Shown here: positions 1 through 5,368 of the stretch, piece by piece
Position numbering within the stretch: position 1 is the first letter of the stretch
Layout: each line of letters opens with the position of its first letter
DNA from: Oscillibacter sp.
GTDB taxonomy: Bacteria > Bacillota > Clostridia > Oscillospirales > Oscillospiraceae
Assembly (NCBI GenBank): GCA_003487665.1
Contig: DNFA01000079.1
Location: forward strand, 1,308-7,695
DNA: 6,388 nt
Reading direction: 5' to 3'
Notes under the pieces: model-generated
Database searches by the model: none
Seen by the model: the letters and a program-made list of their open reading frames with translations, nothing else
Told to the model about the DNA's origin: nothing
Program-made: the position numbers and the translations under genes

Positions 1-283
1 GGCGGAACATATCCTGCACGGAAAAGTGCAGCTTAGCAGAGCGGTTATCCCGCTTGGCCTCGGCAATCATCTCCGCGGAGGCGTCCGTCGCCTCGATGTG
101 CGCTGCCGCGTTCACGATGTGCTTGGCGATCAGTCCCGTGCCGGTCGCCAGCTCCAGCACTGTCTTGTGCCGCACGACTGGCTGGATCATCTCATACATC
201 ATTTCGTATGCTGCCCCGTCTTTTCGCATAAACCGGTCATATAGGCCGGCATTCCTGTCCCAAAAATCCTTGCGTTTGCGCAT
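1..283 (-). CDS. Class I SAM-dependent methyltransferase, N-terminal part (cut by window edge)
   Basis: This is the start of a gene running off the left edge on the minus strand; 94 codons are visible. Seen: the protein opens MRKRKDFWDRNAGLYDRFM, then has the glycine-rich SAM-binding motif I, LELATGTGL, at about residues 43-51, and the acidic end of strand 2, EATDAS, with Asp67. These mark a Rossmann-fold methyltransferase of the UbiE/Methyltransf_11 type. The substrate cannot be told, because specificity lies in the missing C-terminal part. Start choice: two ATGs exist (289 and 283). AGGAG at 292-296 lies only 2 nt before the first but 8 nt before the second, so 283 is preferred. Two GTTAG-N6-CTAAC dyads lie just upstream, so the gene is probably under a dimeric regulator. 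It may be transcribed from the promoter at 691-719, through the broken ORF at 402-572. Confidence 0.85.
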   Translation of the reverse strand, partial: MRKRKDFWDRNAGLYDRFMRKDGAAYEMMYEMIQPVVRHKTVLELATGTGLIAKHIVNAAAHIEATDASAEMIAEAKRDNRSAKLHFSVQDMFR

Positions 284-291
284 TGTCATCA

Positions 292-296
292 CTCCT
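292..296 (-). promoter_or_regulatory. Ribosome binding site of the methyltransferase
   Basis: On the minus strand AGGAG is followed by TGATGACA and then ATG. The 8-nt spacing selects the ATG at 283 over the ATG at 289, which is only 2 nt from the site. Confidence 0.7.
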
Positions 297-300
297 TTGA

Positions 301-320
301 GCGTTAGATTTATCTAACGC
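301..320. promoter_or_regulatory. Operator-like dyad O1 (GTTAG-N6-CTAAC)
   Basis: A perfect 9-bp inverted repeat, GCGTTAGAT / ATCTAACGC, with a TT spacer. It sits a few bases upstream of the methyltransferase ribosome site. The core GTTAG-N6-CTAAC is the same as in the dyads at 339-354 and 670-689. Dyads of this size are typical of dimeric helix-turn-helix repressors such as the TetR family; the cognate protein is not identified here. Confidence 0.75.
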
Positions 321-338
321 ATATATGCAGATCACATA

Positions 339-354
339 GTTAGATGCGGCTAAC
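339..354. promoter_or_regulatory. Operator-like dyad O2 (GTTAG-N6-CTAAC)
   Basis: GTTAG, ATGCGG, CTAAC: the same half-sites and same 6-nt spacer as O1, centred 36 bp from it. Read on the plus strand, it matches the minus-strand reading of O3 almost base for base (GTTAGATG..., ...CTAAC). I see no good -35/-10 pair between O1 and O2, only the AT-rich palindrome GCATATATGC at 319-328. Confidence 0.7.
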
Positions 355-401
355 CGGCGCTTGCGCATAAGCTGCCTTCCACTGCGCGGCACAGCGTTCG
401 A

Positions 402-572
402 TTATAGTCCCTTCCGGGCAATCTGTCCCATGGTGAAATCGGTATTGATGAGCAGATGCTCCGCCCGACTTATTCTTCGTCCATGGATGTACAGGTTGAC
501 ACTGCGCCGAAAACGGAGTAAAACTACCTTCTGTTTAGAGCGTATTGTATTTTTAGGTATCTCGCTGTTCAT
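402..572 (-). pseudogene. Short ORF, probable remnant of a transcription regulator gene
   Basis: A 56-codon ORF starts at ATG 572 with a strong ribosome site (AAGGAG, 5 nt spacing) and ends at TAA 402-404. The first residues, MNSEIPKNTIRSKQKVV, resemble the opening of some Firmicutes TetR regulators, where an N-x-RSKQ segment leads into helix 1. The rest contains RISRAEHLLINTDFTM and GQIARKG, which resembles the C-terminal helix-turn-helix of AraC regulators (A..LL..T....IA..G). Neither domain is complete, so I read it as a deleted or rearranged regulator gene that kept its start signals. It lies downstream of a promoter with an operator at the start point, the usual arrangement of an autoregulated regulator gene, and upstream of the methyltransferase. 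It could instead be a genuine small protein; both family assignments are from memory and weak. Confidence 0.4.
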
Positions 573-683
573 GGTTGCTCCTTGAAGCGATTAGCTTTTT
601 TATGCAGCAATCAGCCAAATCAAAGAGCGATCCGTTGCATTTGCTCGGGGCTTTTTATATTATAAATCGCGGTTAGCGCCATC
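573..683 (-). other. Untranslated leader between the minus-strand promoter and the short ORF
   Basis: About 110 bases lie between the inferred start point near 684 and the ATG at 572. I see no convincing gene, riboswitch or attenuator. A 4-bp GAGC/GCTC pair near 625-646, followed on the plus strand by GGGGCTTTTT, is too weak to call a terminator. Confidence 0.4.
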
Positions 684-689
684 TAACCG
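670..689. promoter_or_regulatory. Operator-like dyad O3 at the transcription start (GTTAG-N6-CTAAC)
   Basis: A perfect 7-bp inverted repeat, CGGTTAG / CTAACCG, with a 6-nt spacer, CGCCAT. It begins one base beyond the -10 box of the minus-strand promoter and covers the expected start point, so a bound protein would block that promoter. It shares its core with O1 and O2. Confidence 0.75.
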
Positions 690-690
690 G

Positions 691-719
691 ATTGTATCAA
701 AAAGCAGGCGGAAAGTCAA
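691..719 (-). promoter_or_regulatory. Sigma-A-type promoter reading leftward
   Basis: On the minus strand there is TTGACT (714-719), a 17-nt spacer, and TACAAT (691-696), each 5 of 6 to the vegetative consensus. Transcription would start near 684, inside dyad O3, and read through the short ORF at 402-572 and probably on into the methyltransferase. The operator at the start point suggests repression. Confidence 0.75.
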
Positions 720-758
720 TCCGTCTGCCTACTGCAAAGAAAAAATCACTGTGAATAA

Positions 759-860
759 ATCATCTGCTCACAGGAGTATTTCTTCTATATCACGCTGGGC
801 ATCCCGTATATGCTTGGGCAGGTGATGAATTCAATCATTCGCGCGGACGGAAACCACAAA
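759..860 (+). pseudogene. Internal fragment of a MATE-family multidrug efflux transporter
   Basis: A 34-codon stretch with no start of its own begins just after an in-frame TAA (756-758). It reads IICSQEYFFYITLGIPYM then LGQVMNSIIRADGNHK. This matches the conserved part of MATE (NorM/DinF-like) transporters where a short extramembrane stretch leads into a helix: EY....G.P, then N.IIRA.G. MATE proteins are 12-helix Na+ or H+ drug antiporters of about 450 residues, so this is well under a tenth of a gene. Similarity stops at about 860, where the glycosylase terminator begins. It is a relic and not a working gene. Transporters of this type often sit beside TetR or MarR regulators, which fits the operators and regulator wreck to its left. 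Confidence 0.7.
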
Positions 861-904
861 AGAAACAGGCTCAATTTGCGCACGCGAATCGAGCCTGCTT
901 CTTT
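856..904 (-). terminator. Rho-independent terminator of the DNA glycosylase gene
   Basis: A perfect 7-bp stem CAGGCTC (866-872) / GAGCCTG (891-897) is extended inward by a nearly paired ATTTGCG / CGCGAAT segment. On the minus strand it is followed by TTTCTTTTG, and it lies about 20 bases past the glycosylase stop. The plus strand also has CTTCTTTTG after the hairpin, so it may work in both directions. Confidence 0.8.
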
Positions 905-916
905 TGCTGGTGTGAC

Positions 917-1540
917 CTACATCTCCCGCAGCTCCGGGATCGCGCCGCCGGCCACCGCCCACAGATACAGGCTCGCCACGCTGCAATAGGGGCTGAAGCG
1001 GCGGCGATACCGGTCAAACAGCTTGCGGTCGATGCGGCGGTGGTGATAGACCATGCGCAGCCCACGCTGGATGGCCAGATCGTCGTAGCTGAAAACATCC
1101 GGTCGCTGCAGGCAGAACAGCAGGATCATCTCCGCTGTCCAGACGCCGATCCCCTTCAGACTGCTTAGCGCCCGGATCGCGTCCTCATCGCTCATGTGCG
1201 CCACGGCGTCCAGATCAAATGCGCCGGTGCGGACTTTTCCAGCAAGATCCGTGATGTACTCTGCCTTGCGGAAGCTTATGCCCAGAGTCTGCAGCCGGGG
1301 GACGCCCGCCGCCAGAATGGTTTCGGCGTTCACCTGACCCAATGCGTCCTGCATCCGCTGCCAGATGGTGGCCTGCGCCTTGGTGGAGATCTGCTGGCCG
1401 ATGATGTGGTGGACAACGGACGAAAACAAGTCCGTATCCACCGCGCGGTCGATGTGACCGATGCGGTCGATGACCTCGCACAGCCGCTTGTCCTTCCGCC
1501 GCAGATAGGCCAGCTCTTTTTCTCCGTACGCAAAATACAT
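917..1540 (-). CDS. DNA-3-methyladenine glycosylase II-like protein (HhH-GPD family)
   Basis: A monofunctional base-excision repair glycosylase of the AlkA/Mag1 type: it removes alkylated purines such as 3-methyladenine, leaving an abasic site. The translated protein is 207 residues. Seen: FSSVVHHIIGQQIS at about 39-52, a typical glycosylase segment; the helix-hairpin-helix LKGIGVWTAEMILLF at about 128-142; then FSYDDLAIQRGL at about 150-161, where Asp154 is in the place of the catalytic Asp of AlkA (Asp238). E. coli AlkA has an extra N-terminal domain; this protein lacks it and is closer in size to yeast Mag1. The frame stays open to ATG 1642, but I choose ATG 1540: AGGTGA lies 5 nt upstream and the glycosylase-like sequence begins soon after, while the 34 extra residues look unrelated. 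It is transcribed alone, ending in the terminator at 856-904. Confidence 0.88.
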   Translation of the reverse strand: MYFAYGEKELAYLRRKDKRLCEVIDRIGHIDRAVDTDLFSSVVHHIIGQQISTKAQATIWQRMQDALGQVNAETILAAGVPRLQTLGISFRKAEYITDLAGKVRTGAFDLDAVAHMSDEDAIRALSSLKGIGVWTAEMILLFCLQRPDVFSYDDLAIQRGLRMVYHHRRIDRKLFDRYRRRFSPYCSVASLYLWAVAGGAIPELREM

Positions 1541-1571
1541 ATCTGTCACCTGCCTGTGTGCTTTCTCTGGT

Positions 1572-1588
1572 GCGCCGTGTGCCGGCGC
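1572..1588 (-). other. Small GC-rich hairpin in the glycosylase leader
   Basis: A perfect 6-bp inverted repeat, GCGCCG / CGGCGC, with a 5-nt loop lies 31 nt upstream of the glycosylase start. It would fold in the 5' leader of the mRNA. Any role in expression is inference. Confidence 0.5.
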
Positions 1589-1599
1589 TTTCTTCTGCA

Positions 1600-1629
1600 A
1601 GCATACCACAAAAGAGGGACAATAGTAAA
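1600..1629 (-). promoter_or_regulatory. Possible promoter of the DNA glycosylase gene
   Basis: On the minus strand there is TTTACT (1624-1629), an 18-nt spacer, and TATGCT (1600-1605), with a TG one base before the -10 box (extended -10). Each box matches the consensus at 4 of 6 positions. The -35 box overlaps the left TAAA flank of the palindrome at 1630-1689. Confidence 0.45.
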
Positions 1630-1693
1630 GGCAGCGCCGCACAATAAAAGCTGCTTACAACTGCTTTTGTCCCATTATGCGGTGTTGCCTAAA
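1626..1693. repeat. 60-bp imperfect palindrome flanked by TAAA repeats (possible miniature insertion)
   Basis: The arms 1630-1645 and 1674-1689 match as inverted repeats at 13 of 16 positions (GGCAGCGCCGCACAAT against GGCAACACCGCATAAT). Two of the three differences give G-U pairs in a plus-strand RNA. Inside, AAAAGC (1646-1651) pairs with GCTTTT. The element is flanked directly by TAAA at 1626-1629 and 1690-1693, which could be a 4-bp target duplication. It has no coding capacity and no long T-run, so it is unlikely to be a simple terminator. A MITE-like element or a dispersed chromosomal repeat are both possible. Confidence 0.5.
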
Positions 1694-1742
1694 ATAAAAT
1701 GCTGCTTTTACATCTTTTATACTTCTAACGGTGTATTCTTAA

Positions 1743-1771
1743 TTGCAAAAATTGACAAAGTATGCTATACT
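1743..1771 (+). promoter_or_regulatory. Promoter of the zinc-ribbon/SHOCT gene
   Basis: TTGCAA (1743-1748), a 17-nt spacer, and TATACT (1766-1771). A perfect TTGACA also lies at 1752-1757, but no good -10 stands at the right distance from it. The start point would be near 1778, giving a leader of about 34 bases that ends in a strong ribosome site (GGAG at 1801-1804, 7 nt before ATG 1812). Confidence 0.65.
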
Positions 1772-1774
1772 TTG
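1756..1774. promoter_or_regulatory. Operator-like dyad over the promoter of the SHOCT gene
   Basis: A perfect 8-bp inverted repeat, CAAAGTAT / ATACTTTG, with a GCT spacer, covers the -10 box and part of the spacer. Its position fits a repressor site. The protein that would bind it is not encoded next to it in this window. Confidence 0.6.
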
Positions 1775-1811
1775 ACTAGGTATTTATATCAAACGGAGGG
1801 GGAGAACTGTT

Positions 1812-2579
1812 ATGGCAAAAGAATGTTTAGCTTGTGGTAAATCAATGGGTGCTTTTACTGGTAAGGTTGCCATTGCCGATGGTCATGTATGTGTTGATTG
1901 TTGGGGCAAGGCTGGTATGGAAAATACCGTCAATGCTATGATGTCTGGTAATCTGTATAACAGTGCTACCATCAAGGAAATGATTGCTGTTAAGGAACGT
2001 AATCAAGCCTTGATTGATAACTTCAAGCCTACTAGCAAGGTCGGTATGCTCTCCTTCGATGATAACACTCAATCTTTTGTTATCTTCAAGTCTAAGAAGC
2101 AGCAAGACCTGTATTACTACAATCAGGTCGTTGATTTTGAACTTCTGGAAGACGGTGAAACTATCACTAAGGGTGGTTTAGGTCGTGCCGTTGCTGGTGG
2201 TCTGATCTTCGGTGGTGTTGGTGCTATCGTGGGTGGTGTCACTGGTGGAAAAAAGTCTAAGGGTGTATGTAAGTCCTTACAGATTAAGATTACCCTTAGA
2301 AACAGTCCTAAACAGACTGAATATCTCCACTTCATTACTACTGAAACTAAGACTAGCAGCTTTATCTATAAAACTGCCTATAAGTCTGCACAAGATGCTT
2401 TGTCTGCTCTGCAGCTTGCCGTTGATAAGGTAGATAACACCCCTGTTGAAGCTGCTCCAGTTATTCAGCAGGCTACTTCTGGTGCTGATGAAATCTTGAA
2501 GTATAAGGGTCTTCTTGATGCTGGTATCATCACCGAAGAAGAATTCAATGCTAAGAAGGCTCAAATCTTGGGCTTATGA
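1812..2579 (+). CDS. Zinc-ribbon and SHOCT domain protein of unknown function
   Basis: A 255-residue soluble protein with three parts. Residues 5-30 form a CxxC...CxxC zinc ribbon (Cys5, Cys8, Cys27, Cys30), of the kind seen in DUF4428. Residues 76-205 hold beta-rich segments around a Gly-rich stretch (121-146, with GGLGRAV, GGVGAIVGG and GGKK); this may be a small PH-like fold interrupted by a glycine-zipper-type loop. Residues 224-255 form a SHOCT motif, with ILKYKGLLDAGIIT followed by EEEFNAKKAQIL, a short C-terminal helical module thought to mediate oligomerisation. No catalytic motif or signal peptide is seen. The gene stands alone between its own promoter and a strong terminator, and ends in tandem stops (TGA TAA). 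Its codons are T-rich (Gly mostly GGT, Ala often GCT), unlike the GGC/GCG-rich flanking genes, which suggests acquisition. The function is unknown; the domain reading is fairly sure. Confidence 0.85.
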   Translation: MAKECLACGKSMGAFTGKVAIADGHVCVDCWGKAGMENTVNAMMSGNLYNSATIKEMIAVKERNQALIDNFKPTSKVGMLSFDDNTQSFVIFKSKKQQDLYYYNQVVDFELLEDGETITKGGLGRAVAGGLIFGGVGAIVGGVTGGKKSKGVCKSLQIKITLRNSPKQTEYLHFITTETKTSSFIYKTAYKSAQDALSALQLAVDKVDNTPVEAAPVIQQATSGADEILKYKGLLDAGIITEEEFNAKKAQILGL

Positions 2580-2583
2580 TAAG

Positions 2584-2619
2584 AAAAGGAACCTCGATAT
2601 GAGGTTCCTTTTCGTTTTT
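2584..2619 (+). terminator. Rho-independent terminator of the SHOCT gene
   Basis: A perfect 12-bp stem, AAAAGGAACCTC / GAGGTTCCTTTT, with loop GATAT is followed by CGTTTTT. It begins 4 bases after the stop codon at 2577-2579. Confidence 0.93.
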
Positions 2620-2671
2620 AACAAGAAATTTATTGAATTTTCGAGGTCAAGGTTTTGGCTTATTCTGAACG

Positions 2672-2716
2672 GTTGATGCTATAAGTGCTTTAATATCAAG
2701 GGATTCAAGCATCAAC
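2672..2716. repeat. 9-bp perfect inverted repeat with 27-nt loop
   Basis: GTTGATGCT (2672-2680) and AGCATCAAC (2708-2716) are perfect complements separated by 27 nt. No T-run follows on either strand, so it is not a normal terminator. It could be a protein-binding site pair or the end of a mobile element. Confidence 0.5.
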
Positions 2717-2774
2717 TGATTATTGGATAATACAAGCTTTTATTCGCCCTCTTTTCTTTTGGGGCGTGATGGTG

Positions 2775-2780
2775 TATACT
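2775..2780 (+). promoter_or_regulatory. Possible -10 box of the yfmF-yfmH-lgt operon
   Basis: TATACT lies 41 nt upstream of the yfmF start, within the small palindrome GTATA-C-TATAC (2774-2784). No good -35 is present; the best-placed hexamer, TTTTCT at 2752-2757, is poor. It is a plausible but weak promoter. Confidence 0.35.
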
Positions 2781-2808
2781 ATACGGTGAATTGATATTTG
2801 TATGCACC

Positions 2809-2814
2809 AGGAGG
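2809..2814 (+). promoter_or_regulatory. Ribosome binding site of yfmF
   Basis: AGGAGG stands 7 nt before ATG 2822. It excludes the upstream in-frame start at 2798, which would place the ribosome site inside the coding region. Confidence 0.85.
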
Positions 2815-2821
2815 TAGGACT

Positions 2822-4087
2822 ATGTTTGAAAACCGCCGGGAGATCATGCAGGACGTGTTCCTGACGTATCTGCCCGCACAACATTTCAAGACGAGCCGTC
2901 TGACGCTGAATCTCATCGCGCCGCTGCGCCGGGAGACGGCATCGGCCAACGCGCTGCTGCCCGCCGTTATGCGGCGGGGCACCGTCCGGTACCCGGATAT
3001 GGAGAGCCTGTCTGCGGCGCTGGACACGCTGTATGGCGCCAATATCGACTATACCGTGCGCAAGAAGGGCGAGCGCCAGTGCGTGGGCTTTGCGGCCGGA
3101 TTCATCGACGACGCCTTCACGCCCCATGGCGAGAAGCTGCTGGAGCCGGTGGCGGAGCTGCTGGGCGAGCTGCTGCTGGAGCCTGTGACCCAGCGGGGGC
3201 GGTTCCTCAGCGAGTATGTGGACAGCGAGAAGGCCAACCTGATCGATGCCATCCGCGGACTGAAGAACGACAAGCGGGACTGGGCGGACATCCGGCTGAT
3301 GCAGGAGATGTGCGCCGGTGAACCGTACAGCGTGCTGCGGCTGGGCGACGAGGAGACGGCATCGCGGCTGAACAACCAAACGCTGTATACCCACGGGCAG
3401 GCGCTGCTGTCCGGCAGCCGTGTGGAGCTGATCTACTGCGGCAGCGCGGAGGAGAAGCGGGTGGAGGACGCGGTGCTGGCGGCACTGGCGGCGCTGCCCA
3501 GAGGAACGCAGACGGAGCTGCCGCCGGTGGAGCGCGTACAGGCGCCCGCCCAGCCCCGGCTGGTGACGGAGACGATGGACGTGACGCAGGGCAAGCTGGC
3601 CATGGGCTACCGCTGCGGCAGCGACGACTATCCCGCCATGGTACTGGCCAACCTGATCTTCGGCGGCACCAGCAATTCCAAGCTGTTCCTGAACGTGCGG
3701 GAGAAGCTGAGCCTGTGCTACTACGCCTCCAGCAGCTATGCCCGCAGCAAGGGCATCCTCACGGTGTCCAGCGGCGTGGAGACGAAGGACTTCCGCCGGG
3801 CGGAGGAGGAGATCGGCCGCCAGCTGGCAGCCGTGCAGCAGGGCGACTGGGAGGACTGGGAGCAGGAGGGCGCATTGCAGGCCATCCGCGCGTCGCTGCT
3901 GTCCCTGTCGGATTCGCAGGGTGCGCTGGAGAACTTCTATCTGGGACAGATCGCCTCCGGAGTGGAGGAGACGCCGGAGGAGCTGGCTGCCGCGCTGGAG
4001 CAGGTAACGAAGGAGCGCATCATGGCGGCGGCACAGACGGTGAAGCCGGATACGGTGTACTTCCTGAGCGGAAAGGAGGAGGCGTAA
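2822..4087 (+). CDS. yfmF: M16-family protein without zinc site, YfmF-like (EF-P 5-aminopentanol modification-associated)
   Basis: A 421-residue member of the M16 (pitrilysin/insulinase-like) family matching the Bacillus subtilis YmfF type, called YfmF in current databases. The N-terminal half has the family fold, with LPAVMRRGT and LDTLYGANIDY, but no HxxEH motif, so it cannot bind zinc as the catalytic chain does. The C-terminal half has the GGTSNSKLFLNVREKLSL segment followed by CYY; Arg293 and Tyr300/Tyr301 match the R...Y substrate-binding pair of M16B proteins. The expected role is the non-catalytic partner of YfmH. The B. subtilis genes are linked by name and locus to modification of elongation factor EF-P, but to my knowledge the peptidase step is not defined biochemically. 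It is first in an operon: its TAA is followed at once by the yfmH ATG. It is GC-rich, unlike the gene before it. Confidence 0.85.
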   Translation: MFENRREIMQDVFLTYLPAQHFKTSRLTLNLIAPLRRETASANALLPAVMRRGTVRYPDMESLSAALDTLYGANIDYTVRKKGERQCVGFAAGFIDDAFTPHGEKLLEPVAELLGELLLEPVTQRGRFLSEYVDSEKANLIDAIRGLKNDKRDWADIRLMQEMCAGEPYSVLRLGDEETASRLNNQTLYTHGQALLSGSRVELIYCGSAEEKRVEDAVLAALAALPRGTQTELPPVERVQAPAQPRLVTETMDVTQGKLAMGYRCGSDDYPAMVLANLIFGGTSNSKLFLNVREKLSLCYYASSSYARSKGILTVSSGVETKDFRRAEEEIGRQLAAVQQGDWEDWEQEGALQAIRASLLSLSDSQGALENFYLGQIASGVEETPEELAAALEQVTKERIMAAAQTVKPDTVYFLSGKEEA

Positions 4088-5368
4088 ATGGACAAGAAGC
4101 TGTATCCCCGCATCGGGGAGGAAGTGATATGGGTGACGCTGGACAACGGCCTGCCGGTGTGCATCGTGCCCAAGAAGGGCTTTTCCCGGAAGTACGCGCT
4201 GTTTGCCACCCGGTACGGCGGCATGGACATGCGCTTCCGGCTGAACGGCCAGTGGCTGGATACGCCGGCGGGCATCGCCCACTATCTGGAGCATAAAATG
4301 TTCGACACGGAGGACGGCAACGCCCTGCAGGAGCTGGCCATGAACGGCGCGGAGCCAAACGCCTTTACGTCCAACGCCATCACGTGCTATTATTTCGACT
4401 CCACGGAGAAGTTTTACGAGAATCTGGAGATACTGCTGTCCTTCGTGTCGGTGCCCTATTTTACCGACGAGAGCGTGGAGAAGGAGCAGGGCATCATCGG
4501 TCAGGAGATCGGCATGATCGAGGACAACCCGGAGTGGCAGGTGTACAAGCAGCTGATGCAGTCCCTGTACCACACCAGCCCCGCCCGGACGCCGGTGGCC
4601 GGCAGCGTGGAGAGCATCCGCGAGATCACGGCGCAGACGCTGTACGACTGCCACAGGGCGTTCTACACCCCGGCCAACATGTGCCTTGTGGTGGTGGGCG
4701 ACGTGGAGCCGCAGCAGGTGCTGGACATCGCCCGGCGCGTGCTGCCCAAGGACAGCGGCGAGCTGATCGAGCGGGACTACGGCGCGGAGGAGCCTACCGA
4801 GGCGGCGCGAGCCTATGCGGAGGAGCACATGGAGGTGTCCATGCCCTCGTTCCTGGTGGGCTTCAAGTGCCCGCCCCAGCACGGGGGAGAGGAGAAGCAC
4901 CGGTTCGCCGCCATCGGCGAGCTGGCCTGCGACGTGCTCATGGGCGAGTCCAGCCCGCTGTACGCCCGGCTGTACAGCCAGGGGCTGATCAACGGCTCCT
5001 TCGGCGCGGCGTTCGACATCCTGCCCGGCGCGGCCTACGCCTACGCCGGCGGCGACAGCAAGGATCCCAAGGCCGTGGCGGAGGCGATACTGGCCGAGGC
5101 GCAGCGGCTGGCGCGCGAGGGCGTGGACGAGGACTATTACAAGCGCATCGTCAACGCCAACTTCGGCGCGGCGCTGCGGGAGCTGAACTCCTTTGAGTCC
5201 ATCGCCGTGTCCATGGCGGAGGGACGGTTCCAGGGGTACGACCCCTACCGGTTCCCGGAGATCTATGACAGCATCACGGCGGCGGACGTGCTGGCGTTCC
5301 TGCGGGAGAACGTGACGCGGAGCCACATGGCGCTTTCAGTGATCGCGCCCAAGGAGGAGGAAGCATGA
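4088..5368 (+). CDS. yfmH: M16-family zinc metallopeptidase, YfmH-like (EF-P 5-aminopentanol modification-associated)
   Basis: A 426-residue catalytic M16 peptidase. The inverted zinc motif HxxEH is H65-Y-L-E68-H69 within AHYLEHKMF. The third ligand is probably Glu140 in VEKEQGIIGQEI (131-142), with Glu133 seven residues before it, the same spacing as the pitrilysin pair Glu162/Glu169. Glu68 would be the catalytic base. The C-terminal half (SSPLYARLYSQGLI) lacks the RE...YY segment seen in YfmF, so the two chains carry complementary halves of an active site, as in heterodimeric M16B enzymes. No signal peptide is seen, so it is probably cytoplasmic. The ribosome site GGAGG (4075-4079) lies inside the end of yfmF, 8 nt before the ATG. 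The stop overlaps lgt by ATGA. The substrate is unknown; the EF-P link is by family name only. Confidence 0.9.
   Translation: MDKKLYPRIGEEVIWVTLDNGLPVCIVPKKGFSRKYALFATRYGGMDMRFRLNGQWLDTPAGIAHYLEHKMFDTEDGNALQELAMNGAEPNAFTSNAITCYYFDSTEKFYENLEILLSFVSVPYFTDESVEKEQGIIGQEIGMIEDNPEWQVYKQLMQSLYHTSPARTPVAGSVESIREITAQTLYDCHRAFYTPANMCLVVVGDVEPQQVLDIARRVLPKDSGELIERDYGAEEPTEAARAYAEEHMEVSMPSFLVGFKCPPQHGGEEKHRFAAIGELACDVLMGESSPLYARLYSQGLINGSFGAAFDILPGAAYAYAGGDSKDPKAVAEAILAEAQRLAREGVDEDYYKRIVNANFGAALRELNSFESIAVSMAEGRFQGYDPYRFPEIYDSITAADVLAFLRENVTRSHMALSVIAPKEEEA

Larger units (their letters stand above)
2620..2821. other. AT-rich spacer between the SHOCT gene and the yfm-lgt operon
   Basis: No gene is visible on either strand. 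It holds the 9-bp inverted repeat at 2672-2716, a possible promoter near 2775, and the ribosome site of yfmF. The composition stays AT-rich up to about 2770 and becomes GC-rich inside yfmF, so the right edge of the acquired segment may lie here. Confidence 0.5.

Noticed and set aside
1..317. Two plus-strand open frames across the left edge
   Set aside because: Both are antisense to the methyltransferase, whose SAM-binding motif is clear.
361..585. 74-codon plus-strand open frame opposite the regulator remnant
   Set aside because: There is no ribosome site or recognisable domain, and the minus-strand frame has both a ribosome site and a regulator-like sequence.
625..656. Possible plus-strand terminator (GAGC/GCTC followed by GGGGCTTTTT)
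   Set aside because: Only a 4-bp stem with a long loop, and no plus-strand gene upstream that needs it.
1541..1642. Longer glycosylase start at 1642
   Set aside because: The 34 extra residues show no family similarity and would cover the likely promoter, while ATG 1540 has its own ribosome site.
1196..1840. 214-codon plus-strand open frame running from inside the glycosylase into the SHOCT gene
   Set aside because: It is antisense to the glycosylase, crosses the palindrome and promoter region, and overlaps the start of a better-supported gene. No family is recognisable.
1690..2770. Attachment-site direct repeats flanking the SHOCT gene
   Set aside because: I compared both flanks by eye and found only short AT-rich matches and a shared AACGGT, not enough to call att sites. 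No integrase is present.
2720..5326. 868-codon open frame on the minus strand opposite yfmF and yfmH
   Set aside because: It lies opposite two well-supported M16 genes. Its translation is rich in Leu, Arg, His, Gln and Val with no recognisable domain, as expected for the antisense of GC-rich codons.
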